From: Setaria digitata | Lineage: Eukaryota; Nematoda; Chromadorea; Rhabditida; Setariidae | Reading direction: 5' to 3' | DNA: 48,566 nucleotides | Assembly: GCA_003640385.1 (NCBI GenBank) | Contig: RCAB01000457.1 | Location: forward strand, 1 to 48,566 | Shown: in pieces, positions 12,723 to 27,636 of the stretch | How the letters are laid out: every line of letters begins with the position of its first letter | Position numbering within the stretch: position 1 is the stretch's first letter | Program-made: the position numbers and the translations under genes | Notes under the pieces: model-generated | What the model saw: the letters and a program-made list of their open reading frames with translations, nothing else | Told to the model about the DNA's origin: nothing | The model's database searches: none

Positions 12723-15700
12723 GCAGAAGTGTAAATTAACTGTTCAATTATTTGTTGTTTGTTATTTATCTAAAATTAATATCTTGCAAAACAGTTACGA
12801 CATTTTTGCAGCATGTTAAATAGAGAACCCTCAAACAGAATTGACGAATCAAAGTCACATCTCAGGAATGGATTATCAAATTCGAAGAATTACTTAACCG
12901 TAGAAATGGAACGATTGATATAGTCGAAACAATACAATTTGATGTAGGCAGTTTTGCTAAATGTTAAGCAGTTCAGGAAAGTCATCAATTTGTGATCGAG
13001 TTTGGAGGAAAAAATTGATTAAAGCTGTATCGTACCATTATTAGTCTTCTGACACTTCTATCACTGTTAATCAGTTCTTTTCCTCTTCCACAGCAGATGC
13101 TCAATTTACTGTTATTTGTTAAATTTGTTTGCTTAAATTAATTTGTTAATTAATCTGTTACTATTTATTTATTTATTGTTTAATGCATTCCCAAATGTTA
13201 GCAATTCTCTAGTGGCCGGAGAAAATGCTTAGTAAATGTAATAAATGCTCCGGAACACATTCTAAATGCTGCATCTTTTCTTTTGGAGTTTTCGAAGTCT
13301 CAAGGAATGTTAATTCCGATTAATTCAGAATTTTATTGCATGTTTATTTTTTAGCAATACTTTGAAAAGTTCACATTCCATCACTTCCAACAAACATTTC
13401 AAAGGTCCAAGTTGTCAAAATTTTATGAATTTATTTCTGTAAATGCATTACAATTAGCAATACGAGACTCAGTAGGCAAGCAAACAAGCATGCATGCATG
13501 CATGCATGCCACATATACATCGACCCCGCTTTTCTGATAAATAACTCTGATCGATATGCATTACTATTACCATCATCATACGTACATAGTACGTTATTTC
13601 TAAAAAATATTTTCTTTTTGTGCATATTGGATGTTGTTACGAATACATGTGAATTATGCTTTGGAAGATGCATTAGCATTCAAATGATTTCAGGATTTTC
13701 TACGGATGATTATTATCTAAAGAAGGAGAAACCATTTCTCAAACATTTCAGTGATTCCGCATTTGTGTACTTCAGTATTCTCCAACCTGCGTTCCACCAA
13801 TGAGACTTGATCATTTACGGCACATCAGTGTAAAGTTAGTGACCATTTTGAAATGACACGATCTGATCAAGCTTTAAAAGGAATTGTCAGTTGTAATACT
13901 GCCTTCCAGAGATCGTTCAGAAGATCGAAAACAAAATACATCTCATTAAAGTGGCATTTCGATAACAAACATAACAGCTGTTTAATTTTTAAAAAATGAT
14001 ACCAGCTATCTTCTCTTCTACTTTATAACACTGATAAAATAAATAAGCGTACCGAAACTAGAATGCATCGACGGTGACACTGCTGTATATTCCTAAAATT
14101 CTACAAAGGCAATAATGTCCAAACACCTAGTAGAATCATCATTTAACCTATCAAATAGCAAAAAACTATTATGAAATGAAAAATTTAGAGAAATTTACCA
14201 GGAGAACAGGATGTACTGGTGAATGTAAAATCTGTAAACAGAATGATGCGAAATACAAACTGCTACTAATTTATTAAGTGTTCAACATAATGCAGAATTT
14301 ATGGAAAATGAGAAAATGGAAATATACATGAGAAACACGTTTACATAATATAACTGTATACGATGTCAAAGTTCATTTTATCCTTAGATAAGTTACAAAG
14401 CCTTCTAACATATTCCGCTGCAATATCAACTCCCTATTTCCTGAAAAACCATCTTATCCACTGGTTTCCGACCTAAAATTCAATACGTTATGTTAAAATT
14501 ACAATTATTCATCCAGAATCGTAATCCTCCACACTAAAGTAGACTATCTCATTGCTTTACTTTCATTTAGTATAACTGAATCCAACTCCTAAAACATATA
14601 TGAGGATTTGAAATTGCTAACTAAAAAGCCCTAAATCTAAAAGGAGATTTTGTACGGTAACCAGGCACAAATGAATACGAAACATGGAGTCATCGAAATT
14701 TGAAACAAAAATAGTAAAACACGCTGAACGATAACGTTCATACAAAAAGTTACCAGAGATTTACTACGTGATGGTTGAGGAGTACGAAATGGAGGAAATA
14801 CTGACAGCCTAATTTATGGGCTTAGTATTTTGAAAAAGATAAAACACAGATCGTAAAAAAATATCTTAGAAATCAGCCGTTAATCGAAAAAAAAAAAAAA
14901 AAAAACGAAAAACAGTAATAACAAAATCGCTCAACAAAGACAACAAAAGTTGAAACTTTCCAAAGATCAACATTTACATTAGGAGACATCCGTTAGCGCC
15001 ATTTAACGAAAGCTTAAATAACAATCACATAGAGCCAAGCTAAATTTTTCAAAACTACAATCCTTTGAAAGCACAATAGCACAATAATGGGTATGCATGC
15101 AGTGTTCAATGTACTTATAACTTTCACCATAGGAAAGAGAGCAATCCCTTTCGGCAAAGAATTTTTTGGCAGTGATGACAGATTTTAAATACCAGCTTAA
15201 CCAGAGTAAATAAATAAATGTCGGGAAGAGATTCGTGACTCCTACATTTTCCAGGTGTTTCCATCGACAACATCATATGAGACTGAATAAAACTTAGTTT
15301 TACAAAAGAGGAAGAAAATGATGCAAAGGTACATAATTTACTTCCACAAAAGAAAGTGTATAAATCAAACTGATGTGAAACTAAGATTTAGCCCTTATCG
15401 AAAGATAAGATTTTTTTTTTATCGAAAGAATTATAGCAAAGAGCTCAATCTAAGGAAATTCATGAAGCTTTATGAAGAATTGAAAAATAAAACTGGAAAA
15501 AAAAGGATTTTCCAAAGAGGAAGGCAAAATGCGAATCTTTCAGAGCGGGACAAATGATAAATAGCACAAATGAAAATCTAGCAAAAAATAAAAAGCAAAA
15601 AAAAAAAAAGGAAAAATAAAGTTAGGGATAAAAGGACAAAAGAGGAAGGAGCACCTCAGTGACGATCCAAAGACTGGAAGGAATGTCTTGGAGGAGAGAC

Positions 15701-15995
15701 AAAATTAGTGTTGCAGAAATTCACTACAATACATTATGCCAGCTAACGCATAGGCGGAAAGAGAAGGAAATCTAGTATTCCTTAATTTTGGTATGACAGC
15801 GTTAGTAAATATGACAGATTGGAACTGATGGTAGGAAGTTTAAAAGAGGACACTATGATAAAAAAAAAACCACACTTCGAAACTGTTGCCACTGTAAACA
15901 ACAGAATAATTTTGGCGATAAGTTTTTGTTACTGCTAGTCGTATTTAACTATAAGAAGAGTTCATTTTAGACAAATCCGCCTATACAATTTAGCT
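12723..15995. other. Intergenic region between the convergent GPCR and B56 genes
   Basis: No exon with splice signals and family resemblance was found. ORFs at 13498-13803 (+), 13431-13679 (-) and 15318-15557 (+) lack any recognisable motif and have AT-driven composition. The region should contain the 3' UTR of the minus-strand B56 gene at its right end. Confidence 0.6.
13488..13509. repeat. GCAT tetranucleotide microsatellite
   Basis: About 5.5 tandem GCAT units. The unit is self-complementary and alternates purine and pyrimidine, so it could form cruciform or Z-like structures. Confidence 0.85.
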
Positions 15996-20573
<4,578 letters not shown>

Positions 20574-21690
20574 ATTATTGGCGAGTAGACGGCTCTCGCG
20601 CAAAGTAGAAGTAGCTCCGGCAAACAGTTTGAATCGTTTTTGAATTATATTTCACAACATGCACTAAGAACCAATCTCCCAGCTATTATTATACATACAG
20701 CATTCTGTAGCAATGATTTTACCAGTTATTCAAGTATTACAGCAAACTTATATCTCATCTCCATTGGTATATTCCAAATGAAACAGTGTCTGGTGAAACA
20801 TGTAAAATGCTAATTAATCCAAGTGAAATGGATATTTCATCTAATTGACTTACCCTCACTAAACTACCTTGATACATCCCGTTAAGTAGACACATTAGCA
20901 GCAAAACTCCCAAGGCCTCAGTTCCTCAGCCAATCCCGAAATGTGTGCAACCGCGCGGCACAGTCTCTACTATTGGCCATCCCTAGAAAAGTGCGGTCCA
21001 ACCAAACAGCCAAGTGCAAAGTTTACGTCTCAATGAAAGACATACCTTCCATTTGGCGTAACTATCCTCAGCAATTTGATAGGTTGAAAGTGAAGGAAAG
21101 GTATTAATTATGATGAAGTGATATCCAATCAACTCTTCCTTGGACAACTCTTATCACTTACATAATCCTCTGTCTAATGCTAACGACTATCCTCCAGGTA
21201 AGTGTGGAGTAGCGACCCATTGGAAGATTATTTGGCTTACAATTAATGATAATCATTTGTGGGGAAGAACTGTCATCTCAAAGATGCATTTGAATAAATT
21301 CACTTTTAATTCTAATTTCCACAGAAATGTAGTTAATAGCAAATAAAAACAAATTATCACTAAGTTTAAGCATGAAAGTATAAGTGCTTTTTGAAAAAAA
21401 AACTTGCTAATAACTAATTAATTCATAATGTTCACCTTTCACCTCAAAGTTTATGAATAATTTTCTTTGCCATTTTATTGTCATCTTCATAATCTGATAA
21501 GTGATAAGTAGGTGAAATGCTCCCTTCATATCTCATTCCCGCCGATATTGGTAATTAATTATTACTATTGTAAAGTAAACAGGGAGTAATCGACAAGTGA
21601 TAGCAATTAATGACACTTTTTAATAGATTAAAACAAGTAATATTTAAGGGAATGATGTAAATACACACACATACACACAGTTTTATATGA
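20574..21690. other. Intergenic segment upstream of B56
   Basis: About 1.1 kb between the B56 ATG and the stop of the next minus-strand gene. It should hold the B56 promoter or outron. The only ORF of note (21140-21346, +) has no recognisable motif. No clear promoter element was identified. Confidence 0.5.
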
Positions 21691-21994
21691 TCATTTATCA
21701 AGATCAGCATCGCTCATTGGTAATTTGATACCGGAGAATGTTTTGTAATCTTCCCTTTCTCTATCCACCGGTGCTTTAGATCGAATCTGTAATTAGTCCA
21801 AGTCTGTTCTCAAATAAGCTAGCTTATTTAGGCAACTTGGCCATTCCGGGAATGAGTTCCATTCCTTAACTAACCTCAATACTTCGCTTAGCTAGACGTT
21901 TCACTGGTGTCTTCTTTGCGAATGAATCCTCCTCCTTTTCAACTGGCACATATTCTGTTGAAGATTGAGTCTTATCGGTTCGTCGAGTTTTCAT
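21691..21994 (-). CDS. Small charged protein of unknown function (two exons)
   Basis: I do not recognise this gene. Two minus-strand exons fit together in phase 0: 21994-21875 and 21786-21691, with donor GAG|GTTAGT and acceptor TTACAG. They give 71 residues from the ATG at 21994 to a TGA. The protein is very rich in K, R, E, D, S and T with no hydrophobic segment: MKTRRTDK at the start, PVKRLAKRS in the middle, and EDYKTFSGIKLP...SDADLDK at the end. It could be a small nuclear or disordered protein, or the C-terminal end of a longer one. Upstream an in-frame stop precedes 21994, but a weak acceptor (CTTAAAG) just before it would allow further 5' exons. It lies between kynurenine formamidase and B56 on the same strand. 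Clean splicing and high-complexity composition argue that it is real; function is unknown. Confidence 0.5.
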
Positions 21995-22800
21995 TACTGG
22001 TGGCACCGTTGCAACCTTTAAGTTTATCTTTTCGTATCACTACGACATCTATTTGTTATCATTTGGAAATAGTATGAGCTCACATTATATGTTTTCGTTG
22101 ATTCTTTTCGGCAGCATTGTGATAAAATGATAACGAATATATTAAGTGTAATCATATGTACAATTATCCTGCAAAATATGCATTGATAAATTAGCATTCT
22201 CAGCTTAATTCTTTCCGTTTGTTGTTTATCACTGATAAAGAATTAACTAGCATGACTGGAGAAGCACGTATTTATGCAATCACAATCGAGACTCATACAT
22301 GCTACTTCACTAACTGATTGAACAGAAGACACCTGGCTAATGTGATTACTTCAGGGCCCAGAAAGAATCTTTCCGCAAGCAATGAATTCTTCATAATATG
22401 GAAACAGAAACAGTATTTGCTGACAAATTATACTGGCAACCGGTCTTCTGGGCTACCCAGTCCGAAATATGAAAACACTGACTGATTCGATCATATCATT
22501 CATTTATATCCTTATTATCAGGATAATTTTCATATACGGTAGCATATTTATCACAGTGTAGCTGTTTAGACTAATATAAATTTTAATCTGATAAAAGAAA
22601 TATGAGAAAATGAGAGATAATAAGAACGAAAAATTGAATATTGTTCTTTCTTTTCTAGGATGATTCTAATTGGTCTAAACATTACCTTCCATAATATGAA
22701 AACAACTCTAATTAGAACATAATATAAAAACAATTTATTCGTATTTATGCTTATATCAGTAAAGAGGAATTCAATAAACTGTGAAAAAATAAGGAAGAAG
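21995..22800. other. Segment between the small gene and the kynurenine formamidase gene
   Basis: About 0.8 kb. It contains the formamidase 3' UTR with its poly(A) signal at 22734-22739 and an AT-rich stretch. Around 22320-22460 on the minus strand there are short open stretches that could be a further 5' exon of the small gene, but I could not choose a frame. Confidence 0.4.
22734..22739 (-). terminator. AATAAA polyadenylation signal of the kynurenine formamidase gene
   Basis: TTTATT on the plus strand, i.e. AATAAA on the coding strand, about 62 bases beyond the stop codon at 22801-22803. Confidence 0.6.
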
Positions 22801-25087
22801 TCATTCTTGAAGTAAAAAACGAAGGAGCTCAATTGTTGCAGTTGAGTTTTTATCAGCCAAACTAGTAATTAAAGTGAAGTGGTCCTCATTTGTAATGACC
22901 TGTAAAAGCAAATTTTTTGCTGCTTCTTAAATTAATTAAGAGAAGGTTCAGAAATAATTTTGAGATCAACGAAACAGACGTAAAATATAATTAGTATTTT
23001 GCACATATCACATCTTTCAGAAGCTTATTTATCTGAAGTCAAAAACACCTTGTAATAAGCCGTTGTCTTGTCGAAGTGATGTGCTTCCAAGTAATTCTGA
23101 ACAATTTGTTGGCTCTGTTCCTTGAATTGTGGTGATTCGTCACCACCAACAATTACTAGTAATTCTGCAGAAATTTCCTCCATGCTGATGATACTGAATC
23201 TCTTAGCTTCATCGAAACTTAGACTAAAATTTAACATCTATATAAGCATACACTGCTTAATTTGGAATATTGCAAACTTATATGAAACATAGCAACAAAA
23301 AGAAGTTTCATCTTGTAGATTGGAATTTTTTTTGATTTTAACTGATATGCTATGATAGCAGTTGAGATTGTAACGCAGGTTACCAGCTTATCAGAGGTGC
23401 GTTTGACTAACTTATCTTTAATATAGGTTAATTATATGAAAAATCTGAAAATATTTTATAAGAAACTGCTACCAATCATGTGCCAAGTCAGACGATAAGT
23501 AGTAACTTCCGCGGCAAATTAATTTGTCTTACTTGACTGGATATGACAAGTGGTAACTTCCTGGACAAATTAATTTGTCTTACTTGATTGGTTCACCGAT
23601 ATAAGTACCAACTAAAGGTTGAAGATCATAAATGCCGGAGAAGAGTACAATTTTTTGGTATCGATAAGCATCTTCTAGACGTTTCAATGCTTCAAAATTG
23701 ACAAAATGAATGAAATGAATCCAGTAATTAATAATGAATGTGATAAATCAGAATTGTGCCACTGTTGAGAAATCGTTGAAATAGAAAATATTCACTGATC
23801 TGATTTTTGAATATTTCACTGATATGAGCAAAATTTAAATGATTGTTGATAAATTTGAAAAAAAAAAAAAATCAATTACCGGAAATGACTAAATGTGCTC
23901 CAGCACTATGTCCTCCAACTGCTAATTTCTTCCAAGGCCAACGTTTTGCTAAAAACTATACGAAAAGATAAATTGTGTTACATAAAACGGAGTGCTAAAG
24001 AAATTAGTTAATCAATTAATTAAAATAGGATAAGAAAGTGGGCCAAGTAAAATGTAAACAAGAAATCAAAGTTTCAATCTCAGTATATGTTTATACATCG
24101 GAACCTTGAATTTTCTCGTCAAATACAAAAAAATAACAAATATCCGAAAGTTAGAGCTTGCCTAGTCTTTTTTTTTTTTTTTTTTTCCTAAAAGCCCGGG
24201 TATTTCTAAATTAACAAATATTGTACTTACGCTAAGAGCTTTGGTAGCCTGATCTATTACATTATTCAAGGAAATCACAGTAGCGAAATCATATCCAACG
24301 GATGCCACTACAAAACCCTTATCGATAAGCGCTTTCACAGGGCTGGTAAACAGTTCTCGATCACCTTCCTAGAGTTCAGTCTAACTTTTCAATATCTGAC
24401 CTTCACATTTCTTCAAGAATTTTGTCATAACCAGATCTTTACTTTTATAATTAATAATTAGTGTCGAAAGAAATTATAATTTACACTAAAAATTTTATTA
24501 AAAAAAAAGACTTTACCAGAAGAAAATAGTAATAAATGTTATCATGAAAGATAAAAAAATAAAATTATTTCACCTGCCAATAGCCACCATGAAATAATAC
24601 CATAGCAGTAGTGCTTTCAATTTCATCTCCCCAAATATCAATTCTTTGTTTACCATCTGAAAATATCACAAACAATAGTGAAGTTCCATTCTGAAATAAC
24701 AATTTGATGAAACTTTGAAGAGTTTATTTAATTTTACAAAGAAACGATCAGAAATCAGCAACAGATTAAATAATTACTGTTAATCAACGATGTCTGATAC
24801 GATGGCAAATTTCTGTATTTTATTTGGCGAAGATGAAAAAAAAAAACCTCCATACGGAATAGCTTGCTGAAGTGATATAGTACGCTGATTATTCTGATAG
24901 CATGATTTCATAGCTGTGATAAATGTCTTAATCACCTGAAAGCAGGCAACTATGATGCAAGAGTAATCTAACTATGTAGGAAATTTTAAAAACTAACCAG
25001 ATCAGGTGATTTCAAAGATGCACTCCAATGACTTGGCGAATACAAGCATTCCGTTTCCGTGCACTGAACACCGTGTCGACAGGACAT
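22801..25087 (-). CDS. afmd: Kynurenine formamidase (arylformamidase), alpha/beta hydrolase
   Basis: Hydrolyses N-formylkynurenine to kynurenine plus formate, step two of tryptophan catabolism in the cytosol. Eight exons, 5' to 3': 25087-24998, 24935-24848, 24656-24574, 24368-24231, 23955-23880, 23689-23584, 23223-23049, 22899-22801, all phases matching, about 284 residues (family about 300). Seen: LYSPSHWS near the N-terminus, the oxyanion motif HGGYW, the nucleophile elbow GHSAGAH, LFSGIYDLQPLV, the acid-residue region IVGGDESPQF, and EDHFTLI carrying the catalytic His in the last exon. HGG.W plus GHSAG is diagnostic of this family rather than of other esterases. The acceptor before 23689 (TTTGAAG) and the donor after 23049 (GTGTTT) are weak. 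If the last intron is retained, the protein ends after seven further residues without the catalytic His. The gene lies upstream of the small gene and B56 on the same strand. Confidence 0.92.
23494..23591. repeat. Tandem duplication of an exon end and 5' splice site
   Basis: Two 47-base units (23494-23540 and 23545-23591) match at about 41 of 47 positions with a 51-base offset. The right-hand unit spans the end of formamidase exon 6 and its GTAAGA donor. The left-hand unit is an intronic copy that still carries CAAGTAAGAC. Confidence 0.85.
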
Positions 25088-27636
25088 GTCACCTTAATGA
25101 GTTATATTTAGATGGAAAACTCGTTCTGTTTTTTTTTTTCTAACTTTTAAAAAAGATGTAAATGGCATGAACTCGTTTTCTGTTCAAAAATTTCACATTA
25201 TATTTTGATAACAAATGATGAAAGTTAGCCGTAGTTGGAGAGAGATTAAAGTTATCATTGTTAAGTAACAAATAATCATTGATAAGTTACTGTAAATAAA
25301 TATCTAACTTATCTGTAATTACATTGCAATGGAAAATTTTTCATAGGAAGAGAAGTGACTGCAAAAAGATTTAATTAATGAGAGCTACTGATGCTGGAAA
25401 GTCAGAATCTACACAGCAACAAAATTCAGAATGACATCATAGTGTAAAATTCAAACTTTGAATAAGAAAGGAAAAGAGTGGTAGAAGATGAAGAAATTGA
25501 GAAAAAAGCGCTGTGTAATAATTTTAGCGCAGTGAAACAATTAAATGAAAATTTTGAAAGCATTATTGTTGAAAATGATATTTCATATCTGCAGAAACAA
25601 AATCAAAAATTAATGTTTCATTTTTTCAAATAAAAGACAACTTTCTTTGAAAAAGATTAAATTCAAAAATAAAATTTAGGAGAAAAAAAAAAAAAAAAGG
25701 TTTCTTATAACAAAAGCTGTAAAATTTCCAATTTACACAGACCGTATTAGTTTGCAAACTCATTTATTCTTTCAGACCCTTTTCAAATTCATTTGTTTGT
25801 TTATTTTTGAAATTTATTTGCAAATTTTACATGTAAACAATAAAAAGACGGGGTAATGTAACGCTAACACATCAAATGCCATTACATTTATGAATTAAAA
25901 TTTGAATCATGAGTTATTAGGTGAATGAGCAATCGGACGGATCACACGTGTGACGCGGATCACGTAATCTGAAACACATCTTGAACGTTTAGGAACGTCA
26001 TTGCTCCACTTGGAATACTTTTTCCGCTTGATAGACTAAGTTTAAATAATTTAAGTAAAAGTTAGTTGCATAAACGGCAATATGTGCATGTATGTTTTTT
26101 CTTTTCAACTGAACAAACGCCGCCTGTAAAAGAAAGTAATTATTTGCAATTTTAGAAACATAATTTTTTTTTTTCGAAATAATTCTAAAAATAACAAAAT
26201 TAGGATTAAAAAGTATTTTTAATGCACCTGTTGACCCTTCACTATCGATTTAGCACTGATAGCCAAAATTGATCATAATGATAATTTAGTGATACCTGTA
26301 ATTAGCATATCACCCTGCAAACGAAATTGATGCTTGCTGATGCACAAAAGAATTAAAATGTTTTCGCTTTTGCTTTTTGTTTCAGAAAGATTTAATTAAT
26401 TTTTTTCCTTCATTGGCAAAAATATATGCAACATTTTATCCATTCGATAATGACCTGAAATTTGAAATCTTTTATAAGCTGTTCTAAACAAAAAAAAAAA
26501 ATAAAATTAAAATTTTCATCCTTTTGATTTTATAACTATATTGAATATTGTAAAGTGAATACATGCAGTGTGTGAGATCTTCTTTCCCAAAAGAGAAAAT
26601 AAGTTTCTTAAGAGATTGCCCATTACCTGTTCTGATCAGTTAACATGAAAAGCTGAAATAGATTCTGAATCTTCTGTTGAGAAGTGATCTGTGTTGATCA
26701 GTCGAATAAGAACAAAAATTGACTGTTGCTCAAATTGGTCTATCTAATTCTTGCAAAGATATCTTCTGAAATGCAATTTGATGGCTCTCTAGACCGATCA
26801 TAATGACAATTTGTTCATGGGAAAGTTAGAAAAATTCTCGACAGTGTAAGAAATTTTTATCCCAATGGATCATTTCCCAAAGTGGCGTATGAAATGGTTC
26901 TTAGCTATGCTTCTGTGAAAAGAAATAATTTCATTTTCAATGTTTTATCGCAGATTACAAATGCTTTTAATTAAATTTATTTAATTTTTTCAGCGGACGA
27001 AATTTGGTAGCTAATTCAATGAGCGAGGAGAAATAAATAATAGGAGAATGCTATTTTACAAGTGTAACTTCTTGGGTAGGCTGAAATAGGCAAAGTATTC
27101 TGCGAATGTATTATTTCTTTAAACATCTATGTTTTGCTTAACATTCAATTTTCAAATCAAATTACAAAACAAACGAAAAATCACATGATAAAATGTTTAG
27201 AGAAAACTATTTACGTCTTTGTGGCAATCAAATTTCTGAAAATTCTGTATACAAATTATCATTTCTTTCAATATAATAATTGAAATGACCTATGCCCTTT
27301 AGCTTAGGTCTAATGGATCATAATTCGCTGATCGGAAGTAAATTTTTTCACCTTTTTTCCTTTTGTGAAGAAATAGAAAATGCAGCTAATCGAAATGACT
27401 GTTTTACATTATCCATTTATTTAACCTCAACCGGAAAAGCATTCTTCAAGAATGCCGACACTCTTTTCTTACTAAATCAGCAGGTATCCTCAAATTTAAA
27501 ATGATAGATTTTTTGTAGGATAAATGTAACAAATGACAAATGTCACCGACTTTTAGCAAAATATTTTCAATTTTAGGTATTTTCAATTCTTTTAGCAAAA
27601 TTTTTATTTTTTCGTTTTAGGAAATTGTTTTCCATA
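25088..27636. other. Intergenic region between the divergent formamidase and GT14 genes
   Basis: Both flanking genes start here, so their promoters should lie in it. Poly-A/T tracts are frequent. An ORF at 27292-27483 (+) ends in a good donor (CAGCAG|GTATCC) in phase 0 with the exon that starts at 27621, so a 5' exon of a plus-strand transcript is possible (see findings). No tRNA or other RNA gene was recognised. Confidence 0.5.

Noticed and set aside
13498..13803. 101-codon plus-strand ORF
   Set aside because: It starts in the GCAT repeat, has no family motif or splice context, and overlaps an equally unremarkable minus-strand ORF.
15318..15557. 79-codon basic ORF
   Set aside because: K/R/N/F-rich composition is expected from AT-rich sequence; no motif or splice signals.
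22566..22832. 88-codon minus-strand ORF overlapping the end of kynurenine formamidase
   Set aside because: The true last exon of formamidase uses a different frame and stops at 22801; this ORF is an AT-rich F/I/L-rich shadow.
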